From Cryptomeria japonica (Eukaryota; Streptophyta; Pinopsida; Cupressales; Cupressaceae): a stretch of DNA of 64,000 bases. A model generated the notes under the pieces. That model searched no databases and was not told the DNA's origin. It saw only the letters and a list, made by a program, of their open reading frames with translations. Position numbers and translations under genes: made by a program. Shown one piece after another: positions 46,550-57,691 of this stretch (positions are counted from its first letter, which is position 1; each line of letters opens with the position of its first letter). The DNA is taken from positions 720,704,367 through 720,768,366 of the forward strand of contig NC_081413.1 in NCBI RefSeq assembly GCF_030272615.1, given 5' to 3'.

Positions 46550-47689
46550 ATCAAAGGGGTAAATCAGTTGAATTAATGAGGAAAAATAAAACAAATGATG
46601 CTATGGCCGACTTGCTTTGTGTAAGCAAAATTTTTCAAATCTGCCAGCAATAAAAACAAAATACCTAAGTTGGCCCTAGATGGATAAATTCATTCAAACA
46701 TAATGCACTCTACATGAGGCTGACCTGACGTTGTTTCCTCTAACATGAGCTCTTGCAGGGAATTCAAGATCAAAGTTGAAATAAATCATTGTGAGGGCTG
46801 GCTTCTCTTAAGGTTGATTTGCAAGCTTATAAATGCAAGGCGAAGGAGGCGAAGGAGATTGATCAATCAATTGAATCAAATTCAAATTTAATTCTGATTT
46901 TAATGGTTAAGCAGATTTGGGAGGTGCAATGCCGCAAGAAGCCTCCAATCTGATCAAGGAATCCACGACTTTCTTATGAAATGCTAAATTTGTCCTTGCC
47001 TTGGAGAATTCCACGACTTTGAAGGCTTGAGTGACGACCTCAAATGAGATGAAGGAGTTGCTCAAAGGATGCATACTTTAAAATCAAACTCTGAATTAGG
47101 ACCTGCATACCTGAAAATCAGAAATCAGAACATTTCGAGCCTTTATTAGATAACATGTTTTTGAAATCAAGATATATCATGTGTTTGATGCTATCCTTGT
47201 TTGTTTTGTAGGCGATTAAGGAAGAGGGTGAGGGAGCAGGCTGAAAGCATTTCAAGGAAACATTGTAACAAAAAAGGAAAGCACTCCACAACACTTCAGA
47301 AAGGCGAGGAGGATTGAACAATGCAAGAGAGAGACATCATGACATCAAGCATTGCAACTACTACAAGGATGATGAGCTTCGGAAGAAAATTTCATCAGCA
47401 AGCATGGGAGATCAATCATCAATACAATGATCAAGGTCAAGAGCGATCAACCACACACTTGTGATGTGTTACAAGGCGTGCAAATTGGCTGAGGTGGCAG
47501 TAACTCACCTCCCTTCATCAATCAAGGCCAACACATCCAGATACATTGAACCTAATGCATCCAAGAATGGAGCAAGTGACACATGTTAATTTCATCAAAT
47601 ATTGTTTATCTTACCTAACCTTGATTCCTATTGTTTAGAATTCAATGTTGGACATGTGTCCACAATATGTAATCAAATCATAGGTCAAG
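46550..47689 (+). other. no gene recognised (interior of the long LTR-like sequence)
   Basis: Continues the host sequence of the TIR element. Two ATCCACGACTTT words stand near 46967 and 47008. No supported reading frame. Confidence 0.4.
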
Positions 47690-48543
47690 TATTAAATGTA
47701 ATGCAAAGTTAGTTGTAACTAACCCTAGTTAGGGTTTTCTCATGTAATCTTGGCCATTGATTTGGATTTGATATTGTCCACTTATTTGTAAAGGGAGCTC
47801 TTTAAAAGGACTTGCTCTCCTAATTTGTAAAGGTTAATAGTTAGAAGTAGAAGACATTGGATAGAAAGTAGCTAGAGGTAGAGTAGGAGGAGAAGGCAGA
47901 AATTGTTGCCAAGAAATCTAAATAAACATACTTTTCATTGAATTTGTGGTGAATCGTGGCGTTTCTTTTACATATTGTATGGTTTCTTGTTATATCCTCA
48001 TGTTAGATGAAGTTCATTGATTGTGGAGTAATGTATGGATGTTAGATGGTTCCTTGGTTCATACTATTTGTGGTTGGATGATTTTCAACTACAGTGCATT
48101 GTTAGCCTGAACCTTAAAATGTGCTAAGTTCAATTGTGGATATGTTTTTTTAAGTTGTGTCAGTGTATTGGATATTTGGATGAATGTTCATGATATGAAA
48201 ACCTTTCATTTCCCTTGGAACATTGCATCGGTTTTGTGTAGTTGTTGGCTACATGGCAAAGCAAAGCTCGGTTTAAGGAATATGTCCATCCAAGCATGAT
48301 CCAATGCTATCATTGATCTTAGGAATAGATTAGATTCCATTGATCTTAGGAGTAGATTAGATTTCTCTAGACCCTAAATCCCTTTTGTCTTTTTTTTTTC
48401 AAATCAAGTAAATTTCCACGTTCCAGCAATATTCAAGCATTCATGTACAACGTAAGTCCCCTTGGATTACCAGCAATCACACCACCCATTGAGACTATCC
48501 ACACGTCAAGACCTAATAGTAGAAACCTTGGAGTTACCTCGTA

Positions 48544-48755
48544 TGATCACATAGCTTAGCATTCGAGAGGATTTTGTTCAAGAGAAGATAAAATACTCGG
48601 TATTTTATTTTGTGTTTGAAGGTGTCATAAAAAACACATCAATAGTTCCTGATCACATAGCTTAGCATTCGAGAGGATTTTGTTCAAGAGAAGATAAAAT
48701 ACTTGGTATTTTATTTTGTGTTTGAAGGTGTCATAAAAAACACATCAATAGTTCC
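48544..48755 (+). repeat. 106-bp tandem duplication at the LTR end
   Basis: Units 48544-48649 and 48650-48755 are nearly identical. Each starts TGATCACATAGC and ends ACACATCAATAGTTCC. The unit covers the last bases of the LTR plus GTTCC, which is also the sequence of the copia host (GTTCCCTATC). The second unit is therefore flanked by GTTCC on both sides. Confidence 0.85.
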
Positions 48756-48756
48756 C

Positions 48757-49440
48757 TATCTTTGTGTATTTCTATGCCCAAAATTTATTTTTCTTCCCCT
48801 AGATCCTTCATATGAAAGGTCCTAGCCAATTGAGCCTGTAACTTATCAATGTCAGCCATGCTTTTCTTGCTACAAGAATATCATCAACATATAACACCAA
48901 GATAATGAATAAACCATTTTTCAAACTTTTAAAGAAAACACAATGGTCATAATCACTTCTTGTAAGGTTTTTGCTCACCATGAAGGAATCAAATTTCTTG
49001 TACCATTGCCTAGGTGACTGCTTTAGGCCAACAATGACTTTTTGAGTTTGCAAAGACATATTTTGTTGCAATCTTGTACAAACCCTTTTGGTTGTTCCAT
49101 ATATATCTCTTCATTCAAATCTCCATGTAAAATTTTTGTTTTAACATCTAGTTGTTGTAATTCATGATCAAGTAAGTAATCAAACTAATGCCAATACAAT
49201 CCAAATGAAAACAAGCTCAACAATTGGTGAATTTTTTTTATAAAAATCAATACCTTCCTTTTGTAAATATCCTTTTGCTACCAGTCTTTCCTTGTACCTT
49301 TCAATTTTATCATCGACGCCATTCTTCAGTTTGTGGACCCATTTGCAACCAAAAACTTTCCTACCTGTTCGAAGTTCTACCAAGTCCCATGTTTTATTCT
49401 TCTCCAAGACATCCATTTCTTCTTCATTGCTATTTTTCAT
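48757..49440 (-). pseudogene. pol: copia reverse transcriptase (partial)
   Basis: On the minus strand, NKTWDLVELRTGRKVFGCKW and ERYKERLVAKGYLQKEGIDF (49180-49440) are the start of copia RT. VIVGLKQSPRQWYKKFDSF and the catalytic LYVDDILVA follow (48808-49071). The part between, with the MDVK motif, is damaged. The domain breaks off after MKDLGE near 48800. Confidence 0.88.
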
Positions 49441-49599
49441 TTAGCATTTTCAGTGCCATCTATTGCTTCTTGATAACAACTTGGTTCCCCATCATTAGGG
49501 ATCAAAGAAACAGATAAAACAAAATCATCATACCTTTTCAAAGGATTTTTACTCTTGTAGATCTCCTTAGAAATGGTTGTGGTATTTCCATATTTTCCT

Positions 49600-50383
49600 G
49601 TATATTTTTTGCATCCACATCTTCATCTTTAGAAGCTTCTTTTTTGCTTCCTATTTTTTTGTAGATGGTTAAGTTTCCAGCTAAACTTGTTGATATTGTG
49701 GTACTTGTTCGTGTTTCATATCAACTTTTACAATGTCTAGTTTTATAAGAGAAGATTCATCAAATACATCTTTGCTGCTGATGATTTTGTGGGTAGTAAG
49801 ACCCCATAATCTGTATCCCTTAATTCCATCACCATAACCAACAAAAATGTATTTATTGGAATTGGGTTCCAATTTAGAACATTGGTCCTTCGAAATAAGA
49901 GCATAAACTTTCAAAATTAAATAATCACAAGAATGATCTATCCATATGTCTTTAAGAATTTTACAATCTATTGCAACTGATGGTGACCGATTTACCAGAT
50001 AGCATGTTGTATTAACCGCTTCTGCCCACAACTCTTGCTCCAAATTGGCAATACTGAGCATGCTCCTTTCTCTCTAGAATAGTCATGTTCATGTGTTCAA
50101 CACCACCGTTTTGCTAAGGAGTGTAAATTGTGGTTTTATGACTTTCAATCCAAGCTTCCTTACAATAATTTTCAAACTCCAAAAATGTGAACTCAGCTCC
50201 ATTATCTATTTTTAAACATTTGATTGATCGGTCAATACTTTTTTCAACCAAAACTCAAAACTTCTTGAATACACTAAACACATCAACTTTATTAAAAATA
50301 TAGACCCACACCTCTTTAGGGTAATCATCTATAAATGTCACAAAATATGGTGTTCCTCCAAAATAAATTGTAGGGGATGGTCT
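49600..50383 (-). pseudogene. copia integrase, C-terminal part
   Basis: TIYFGGTPYFVTFIDDYPKE (50320-50383) holds the first part of the integrase core with an Asp pair. ELWAEAVNTTCYLVNRSPS and NKYIFVGYGDGIKGYRLW (49681-50061) are the conserved C-terminal motifs. The missing N-terminal side resumes at 53997 beyond the solo LTR, so the gene was whole before that insertion. Confidence 0.85.
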
Positions 50384-51215
50384 TGTTGATGTGTCTTTTG
50401 TACACAACCAAACACAAAATAATATACCTAGAGGTATCTTATCCTCTCTTGAGTAAAGTTTCTCGACTGCTGAAGATCTCGCCGAAGGATTAGTCGGAGT
50501 AACTCCAAGGTTTTGATGTGTAGGTTCTCTACGTGTGGATAAGCTCTTTGCGGTACGATGTGATTTTGCTAGAATCACAAGGGGGACTTACTTTCGCTGG
50601 CCTGAACATCTGATTTGCTTTGGATATTACTGGAACGTGGAATTTCACCGGCCCTTGATTTTGAAAAAAAGAAAAAGGACAAGGGTTGGAACATGATCTA
50701 TTTCTAACACTAAGAACGTAAGAGCAATGAATGACCTTTGATGAAATTCTAACTAAGTCTTGCTTTGACATCCTAGGACCATCTCCACAAGATTAGTGCA
50801 ATCTTCTGAGGAAGACTTATGATGTTTAGATCACTGCTACAAGCATGGACACTGTCAGGTTGATGCATATCAATGAAGAAGCGATAATTGAAGTTAAGCT
50901 TAAGCTGAATGATTCCAGTTGACTACGCAAGGCAAGTCTGCAATCAACAAAACGCTAGTAGTATGGATATACGAATTTCACTGTTGATCATACAAATTTC
51001 TTCCATTCATCTAATAACATGAAATCAAATTTGAGAAGTATAGAGACCATACAAATTGTTGAGTCGACACATAAAATCCACCATTTCTTCAATGAAATTT
51101 ACAAGTCTTTTACAACAATCTTTGCCTTCTCTTTCTACTCTACTCTAACTATTTCCTATTCTTTTACTACTATCTATTCTCTATTAACTATTCACCTTTT
51201 CAAATGAGGAGCCAG

Positions 51216-51224
51216 GGCTTTATA
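51216..51224 (-). promoter_or_regulatory. TATA box of the solo LTR, minus strand
   Basis: The minus strand reads CTATATAAAGCCC, with about 830 bp of R/U5 downstream to the LTR end. Confidence 0.55.
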
Positions 51225-51938
51225 TAGAGAACCCTTTACAAACAGACAGCTTTGATTGAGTTAGAACGAATGGCTAGGATTACAAGATAGAAACCCTAAT
51301 TAGGGTTTGTTACAACAAACTTCCTCTAGCCAATGAGAAAATTACATTCCCGGAGCAAGGACCAATAGGAAGCAAGGGTAGGTACACCGAAGTTTGTGCC
51401 ACCTCCAATAAATTAGGTACATTGAATCTAGTCCTGCTGAGGTGGACCAATTCGAGCAGAGGAATGATGACTCGGATGCCACCTTGCCTAATGCTTGTGA
51501 CTTGGTTGATCCTCCTCTGTCTTTGATATGATGAATGATGTACTTCCTTTGCTTGACCAGGCTTCCTTATTGTCAAGTCTTCCTTCTCCAATAGCATATC
51601 TTGCCCTGAAGTGTTGGCAAAGCCTTTCTTTGTCATCTTGTGGTAGAATGAGGTCTTGAGGCTAACTTGAACTCCTTGAACACCCCTAGTCTTCCAACAC
51701 TTCAAAACACCTTGAATCCTCCCTTTTTGCATGTGGAACGTCCTTGATGATGATGGACTGGAAGAGGTCGTCCTTGTCCTGGCCTGGTCTTCTTTCATGT
51801 GCAAAACAAACAATAAGATGATTAATGACACAAAATAAATTCATTCTAACATAGCATTTTCTACATTAAATCATCAATGAGAAGACATCAAAATGGAATT
51901 TTGCTCAATATCCTCTCCAGGGACGGGCCCTATAAAAA

Positions 51939-53455
51939 ATTCGCTCTAGACCCTTTGGAAGGGTTAGGAGCGAAATTTGTATTCCTAGCCAATTTAGAGC
52001 TCATTTCATCATTTCATAATCTTAGGCCTAGCCTTCAAACCTCTTCTCATCATAATCTCACAACTAGCCCTTTGCCTAGCTCAAACAAGGTGAAAAATAG
52101 GAGTTTCATGTGACCACAACTTGCTCAAACAAAATCTTCACAACTTGTGACCACAACTTGCTCAAATGCATGTCTAAGGATCCGTTTAATCTCAACCAAC
52201 ATCAAGCTTGATGCAAAATTGGAGAAAAATGGAGTTTTTGAGGATTTCGCTCTGGACCCTTTGGAAGGGTAAGGAGCGAAATTCAAGTCTTAGCTCAAAA
52301 TTTACACTTTTGGTGGTCAAAAAGCATTCAAAGGCAATCCTAAGGGGTTTTCTCACCTTGGTCTAGGCTTGACTTGGCACAAAATTTTGGAGGATAGAAT
52401 AGGTTTTAGGATTTTCGCTCTAGACCCTTTGGAAGGGTCAGGAGCGAAATCCTTGTTTTTGCTTAATTCCTTCACATTTGGTGATCACTAGCAACTTAAA
52501 GCCATTCTCAAAGACTTGACTTGGCACAAAATTGAGAGAAAATAGTGGTTTTGTGAAATTTCGCTCTGGACCCTTTGGAAGGGTCAGGAGCGAAATTTCA
52601 ACTCTAGGCTTGATTCTTCATCTTTTCAACTCCAATCTTCTTTGCAAGGTAAAAATACACCACTCTTCGCCTAGGGAACAAGGTTTGGGACCTAAACATG
52701 GAAGCAAAAGAGGTTTATCAAGAATTTCGCTCTGGACCCTTTGGAAGGGTTAGGAGTGAAATTCTTGTTCTAGGCAAAACCTTCATCTTTCAATGCGTCC
52801 AACTACCTCTCAAGGCAAGAACATACCAATCTACCCTCCAACATGCCTTGGACTCCAACGCCTAGCCAAAACAAGGAAGCAAATGAGAGTTATAAAGATT
52901 TTCGCTCTAGACCCTTTGGAAGGGTCAGGAGCGAAATTCCTACTTTGGGTTGATTCTGACTACTTCGTCGCCTCAACCCAATTTTCAAAGGCAAGAACAC
53001 ATCAAAGTCTTTCCAACCATGCCACAAAACTCAAGAATTTGACCATCTCCAAGAAGAAAATATGAGTTTCCAAGAATTTCGCTCTGGACCCTTTGGAAGG
53101 GTCAGGAGCGAAATTCTAGTTTTGGTAAAAAATCCTCCATTCTTCCACATTCTATCACCTCAAAAGGCAAAGACACATCGTTCTCCTTCCATCTACACCC
53201 AAGGAACTAGGTTTGTGTGCAAACAAAGAGGAAAAAAGGTGTATAGGGAGAATTTCGCTCTAGACCCTTTGGAAGGGGCAGGAGCGAAATTCACATTTAG
53301 GCTCAAATCTTGACTTCATTTCTCACATTTCTTCATCCAAACAAGTGTTTTGCCCTCAATAATGCCTGGGAATGAGTTAGTTCTAAGTTTGGGTCAAAGT
53401 AGAATGTCTTATGGAGACTTTCGCTCTGGACCCTTTGGAAGGGTCAGGACCGAAA
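51939..53455. repeat. nine palindromes of about 38 bp at roughly 170-bp spacing
   Basis: Each unit is a double-arm palindrome: outer arms TTTCGCTC and GAGCGAAA, inner GACCCTTTGGAAGGGTC. Copies start near 51939, 52245, 52412, 52558, 52722, 52899, 53076, 53250 and 53419. Most steps are 146 to 178 bp, with one of about 300 where a unit is missing. The sequence between units is not conserved, apart from A-rich lead-ins. Confidence 0.92.
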
Positions 53456-53488
53456 TTTGACATTTTGGTCTCTCCGTCAGGATTCATG

Positions 53489-53539
53489 TATGGAATATAG
53501 CATTTAAGTATAAGTTATACTTTAAGTTATATTCCATAT
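53489..53539. repeat. imperfect 50-bp inverted repeat
   Basis: TATGGAATATA at the left end pairs with TATATTCCATA at the right, with TAAGTATAA/TTATACTTTA arms inside. Lies at the edge of the palindrome array in the solo LTR. Confidence 0.65.
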
Positions 53540-53996
53540 ATACTGTCAAGATGTTTGAGAGTGGTTTCAGACCTCCAGGAGTTACAATGCAAAATCTAGT
53601 TTTTGGAGGATTCTTCAATTTTCCAAACAGTCAAATTTCAGGATCAGGATGACATTCCAGAGTTAGCCAAATTTCAGGACATTTGAAGATCAGGATGACA
53701 TTCCAGACTTCATCACTCACCAATTTGACTTAACTCAGACCTTCAAAGATGATATTCAACAAGAGCAAAAGTTTGTCCTAATGAAGACTTTCAAAGATGA
53801 CCCTAACCCGGAGTATCCACTGACTCACCTTTAGCTAAAATAGAGCCTGCTATCTTAGTGATCCCTTGGCAACACTCAGCATGCAAAGGCTAATAGACAA
53901 AACCCTAAAAGACCTAGAAAAACAAACCCCGGAAAGAAAAAAAGTAGGGGTCCCCATTTGCAATGGGGCGATGTGTGAATATGTCACAACAGGTCC

Positions 53997-54181
53997 CCAA
54001 ACATCTAAATGAATATAGTCTAGAACACCCTTACTTGTATGACTACCTAATTTAAACTTCTATCTACACTAATTCCAAAGACACAATGCTTGCAAAAATT
54101 TCAAATTCAAAGATTTTAAATTTGGAATTAACTTACGGTAACTAGTACCTTTAGCCCTTTCTTGCTCACGTAACCCAATTG
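53997..54181 (-). pseudogene. copia integrase, N-terminal part
   Basis: The minus strand reads KGVLDYIHLDVWGP up to the solo-LTR target site at 53992-53996. This is the start of the integrase core that continues at 50383 (SPTIYFGGTPYFV). Upstream stops break the HHCC finger. Confidence 0.75.
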
Positions 54182-54769
54182 CTAATGCCACAAATGAGTA
54201 GAATCATTTGTTTCCTTAGATACCACCGCTACTTCATTTTTATTAGTACTCCCATCTAGCCTGTAAAAGTTTCCAACTTTTGTAGCCTTCATGACCATTG
54301 AAATGCCCTTGGACACTTTCAACACTTTGCCTTGACAAGAAGATTTATAACCATCAAAATCTAAAACTCCCAAGGAAATTAAATTCTTTTTCAGCTCCAG
54401 TACATGTGTAATCTCTGTTAAAGCTTTTACAACACCATAAAACATTTTAATTTTAATGCTCCCAATCCCAACAGTCTCACATGAAACATTGTTTCCCATA
54501 AGAACAACACCACCATCAATAGCTTGGTAAGTAGAAAACCAACTCCTAAGTGGACATGTATGATTAGAAGCACCAAAATCTAATAAGAATTCCTCATGAT
54601 GTTGTAAGAAATTACAAATAGATAATACTTCACTGACCATACCTAAACTTGTCTCAACCGGATTTTCTTCTTTTTGGAGCATCATTCTCTTCTTTCCTTT
54701 TCCAAAAATCTTTCTTGGGATCCCTTGATTTATTGCAGTACCAACATTTTCCCTTACCCTTTTTGCCAT
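54182..54769 (-). pseudogene. copia protease region
   Basis: An open minus-strand frame of 195 codons. HHEEFLLDFGASNHTCPLRS has the active-site position with Asp-Phe-Gly where active proteases have Asp-Ser/Thr-Gly. It then runs THVLELKKNLISLGVLDFDG, the usual region between protease and integrase, and ends STHLWH at the start of the integrase finger. Confidence 0.82.
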
Positions 54770-55435
54770 TTGACTTATATCTAGATGTACCTCTCAAATT
54801 CTCCCCCTTTTCTATGGATCGACCTCTAGCCACCATTTCTTTTGGTGTGGAGGTTTTTTCACTAGACATCCTTCACACCTGTTTAGACAACAAAGCTCCC
54901 ACAATAGAATCAAATTCAAGGGTATCAGTTGTGCTAAATCTAATAGAAGTGACTAAGTGATTCCAAGAATCGGGCAGTGAACGCAACAATGCGACTGCCT
55001 TGTCTTCATCTTTGATTTTTACACCCATACTAGACAATTGACAAATAAGAGTATTGAAAATATTTAAATGATCAACAATTTTTATAACTTCATTCGCAAA
55101 CTATACAATTGCCTCTTCAAACAGATTCGGTTTGTCAAGGGTTTTGTCATGTAAAGACTCTCCATTCTACTGCATAAGCCTGTTGTTGTTTCCTCTTCGA
55201 CAATATTGAAAAGAACCTCATCTGTCAAACACAATCGAACTGTGCTAAGAGCTCTCATATCTAAATCTTCCCAACCCTCATCAGTCATATTTGCAAGTTT
55301 CTTTGACTTTCCTACCAATGCCTTGTGCAATCCTTGTTGCACTAACAAATCATGCATCTCAAGCTTCCAAAGCTTGAAAGAATTCTTTCCATTAAATTTC
55401 TCTACCTCAAACCATGTATTTGAAGCCTTCATCAT
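54654..55435 (-). pseudogene. gag: copia Gag with degenerate zinc knuckle
   Basis: The N-terminal part (55082-55435) reads FEVEKFNGKNSFKLWKLEMH, DLLVQQGLHKAL, DEGWEDLDMRALSTVRLCL, the standard copia Gag start. After stops and a frame change, CWYCNKSRDPKKDFW (54654-54869) is a zinc knuckle with His and the last Cys lost. Confidence 0.85.
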
Positions 55436-55487
55436 TTAATGTTGCAAAACCAACAATGAATCCTAACACAATTGTGGCAAAATAATT

Positions 55488-55499
55488 GCTTTGATACCA
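55488..55499 (-). other. primer-binding site, minus strand
   Basis: The minus strand reads TGGTATCAAAGC, one change from the initiator-Met primer site. Confidence 0.8.
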
Positions 55500-55501
55500 C
55501 T

Positions 55502-56004
55502 TGTTATGGAAGCGGAAACATAAAACCCAGAATAATAAAATATTGCAGCACAAGTTAGTTGTGAATAAGTAATGAAGAAAATAAAACAGAAGAACAAAAT
55601 AACACAAAAGACACAAATTTACATGGTAAAACCTTGATAATATGCCAAGGAAACATCCATGGGATAAGGTATCAGAATTATTAATGCTCAAAGAAAAACA
55701 ATTACAATCTTCACAGCTGCTGCTATCACAATTACAATTCAATCACTTTGCCATTAAATAAACTGTTTTTCTAAAAGATGAGATAATATTTGTTTTATTG
55801 TTTTATTGTTGTCATAATCCAGCACTTGTGTACTAAGCTTTTGATTCATAACTTTATCCTTGCAACAACAATTTGTTCTTAATATATATTGTATCATTGT
55901 GCTTTGAATCTTTTCATATTTATTTGATGGATGAATGAAGTAAATCCAGCAAGCACTATACAGAAACCTGATTCGAGGCAGTTGCTGAGAAATAACTGAC
56001 AACA
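55502..56004 (-). repeat. 5' LTR of the minus-strand copia element
   Basis: The inner edge is fixed by the primer site: on the minus strand the LTR ends CCATAACA. The outer edge at 56004 (TGTTGTCAG on the minus strand) is a guess from the TG rule only; no second LTR is available to confirm it. Confidence 0.5.
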
Positions 56005-57144
56005 ATGCTAGAAGAAATTTCAACTCCAACTCATGCAGTAGATGACAAGAATGTTCCAATTATTGATAGAACCTCCTACTGTACCACACGGCACACACCA
56101 TCCAAGTAATGCCTTCCTCTTAGTAACTTGGCTTCTTCTACAAAATTAAGCGTGCTGCCTTCACTTCCTAAAATCGTTTAAGGAAATGGATAATTGTCTT
56201 TCACCACCATCTCTACAAGACCTTTGTGATACTAACCATGAGGCGTCATTCTCTCTTCAAATGGTTGTTTGTAGGACTCGTGATGAAGATATGTTCTGGA
56301 GACTATAATTCTTTTATATCATATTCTGGTTGTGAGTATGTCTTTTGACCACCACCTCCCTACCTTGCTATCTTGTCTAGTGGTTACATCCAAGGATAGG
56401 TCCATCAACACCAAGTTGAACCTGTTCCTATATGATGTAATTGATCATTAATGCTGTTTGATTCCCTCTTTCTGTCAGTTTTTTTTTCTCAAATATTTTT
56501 TGGAGATTTTGTTGCGACTACAATTTGTGAATTTGTAACTGCTGTAGTGGAGTATTCAGTAGTTTTCTTCTTTAGGATAGTAGTTTTTTTTCATTAAAGG
56601 GAGTGTGTTGCTCGGATGAGATAAAAAGTTTTGGGAACTAGGATGTTATAGCCAACTTGGAGGTGAATTCGCTGTTGTATTCAAGTTCAGAAATAAAAAG
56701 TTTTTTTTTATCTGCTGCTAGCTTTTCTGTATACTGCATTTGTTTCTTTTTCCCTTATGTGTAAACAAAATATAGGGTGAATAATACTTTGGATTATTTG
56801 CATTAGTTGCTATGCTGTATTTTTTGTTATTTTGTTTAGATCCATTATAAATGAGAGCAGACTATTGAAGTTGTAGCAATAGAGGTTGTCTGAATCAGAA
56901 TTGTATTAGAGCATTCACAGATGCTGGGATTAGAGAATTTTTGTGAAGAGTTTTAATAGCTTAGAGGAGAGCTATGGGTATGGCTATAGATGCAGAGGTG
57001 GCGTTGGTTCATAATCTGAAAAAGAGGATAACCAAATTGGAAGAAGAAATAGGACAAGGATAAGGCAAAAGGAAACAAGATACAAGCAAAGGAAGTTTAA
57101 AAAATTATGGTGAATGTTGTGTTAATGCATTATAGCTTCAGTAA
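56005..57144. other. no gene recognised
   Basis: AT-rich, with no supported reading frame. A short stretch near 57000-57060 (AIDAEVALVHNLKKRITKLE) reads like a coiled-coil fragment but is too short to name. Confidence 0.35.
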
Positions 57145-57195
57145 GATAAATGATTGAATGAGAGATAAATGAAGTCTCTCATTCAATCATTTATC
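57145..57195. repeat. perfect 21-bp inverted repeat
   Basis: GATAAATGATTGAATGAGAGA (57145-57165) is exactly reverse-complemented at 57175-57195 across a 9-bp loop. Confidence 0.9.
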
Positions 57196-57326
57196 CTATC
57201 GATAAACTATGATGAAAAACTTCAAGCTATTGTTCCTTCATTTGATGGTCATTCTTCATTTGTATATGTTCAATCTACTTAGTTTGATCAATGCTTAACT
57301 ATCGATAATCATCTTATAGCATAGAA

Positions 57327-57606
57327 TACCGATTAATATCGGTTTACATTATAATGTATGGACCCCGATTAATATCAGTTATCATATTAACTGTGATCAC
57401 CGACTATTATCGGGCTAACCAATGTATTCCAATTTATATTGGTTTATATATTAAACAGTAAACAATAATGGTTATTGTGATTAACTAGTATACACCGATT
57501 GGTATCGGGTGGCAAATTAAGCATACACCGATTGGTATTGGGTTGTTAAGTTAAGTATACACCGATTGGTATCAGGTTATTAATTAAGTGTACACCGATT
57601 GGTAAT
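57327..57606. repeat. array of ACCGATTGGTATCGG-type palindromes
   Basis: About eight units with arms CCGAT and ATCGG around 4 to 6 bp, near 57328, 57362, 57399, 57427, 57495, 57527, 57560 and 57594. Steps are 32 to 37 bp apart from one larger gap. Confidence 0.8.
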
Positions 57607-57630
57607 TGCAATGATGAGTCAAAGGGTGCG

Positions 57631-57691
57631 ATCAAGTAATGTCTTGATCGGTCATGTCTAAAAGACATGACCGGTCAAGGCATTGCTTGAT
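57631..57691. repeat. 29-bp stem hairpin with a 3-nt loop
   Basis: The arm 57631-57659 and the arm 57663-57691 are complementary at 26 of 29 positions. The three exceptions are all T on the left where C would pair, so an RNA would form G-U pairs and remain fully stemmed. Adjacent to the palindrome array. Confidence 0.85.

Larger units (their letters stand above)
43900..48649 (+). repeat. long LTR-like sequence with motif array, interrupted by a TIR element
   Basis: Its right 950 bp (about 47690-48649) align in order with the last 950 bp of the minus-strand solo LTR at 50384-53991. Shared parts include 'taaccctagttagggtttt', 'cacgttccag', 'ccttggagtta' and the end ACACATCAA. Upstream lies an array of AAATCCATGACC-like words. 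It has no visible ORF. It ends inside the copia RT remnant at 48757. The left boundary is not clear and is given only as the point where the recognisable array region begins. Confidence 0.55.
50384..53991 (-). repeat. solo LTR of 3608 bp inside the copia integrase
   Basis: Bounded by TG...CA in either direction and flanked by GGTCT (50379-50383) and GGTCC (53992-53996), one mismatch. On the minus strand it starts TGTTGTGACATATTCACACA, has an array of nine palindromes, then a TATA box (TATATAAAG near 51216-51224), then a long R/U5 ending ACACATCAACA. The start closely resembles that of the LTR at 59509 (CACACATCGCCCCATTG shared). No interior or second LTR is present, so recombination between LTRs has left a solo copy. 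It has no surviving accessory frame. Confidence 0.8.
48757..56004 (-). mobile_element. Ty1/copia retrotransposon, minus strand, interrupted and 3'-truncated
   Basis: From right to left: LTR (about 55502-56004), primer site, gag, protease, integrase, RT. It stops within RT at about 48757, where the long LTR-like sequence abuts, so RNase H and the 3' LTR are missing. A 3.6-kb solo LTR (50384-53991) splits the integrase. Numerous stops. Confidence 0.88.

Noticed and set aside
51310-51831. 173-codon open frame on the minus strand within the solo LTR
   Set aside because: Composition is that of untranslated LTR sequence. There is no resemblance to the accessory family, and the related LTR at 47300-47690 has no counterpart frame.
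51939-53455. CRISPR-like array
   Set aside because: Repeats are palindromic with about 130-bp spacers inside a plant LTR, and no cas genes are present.
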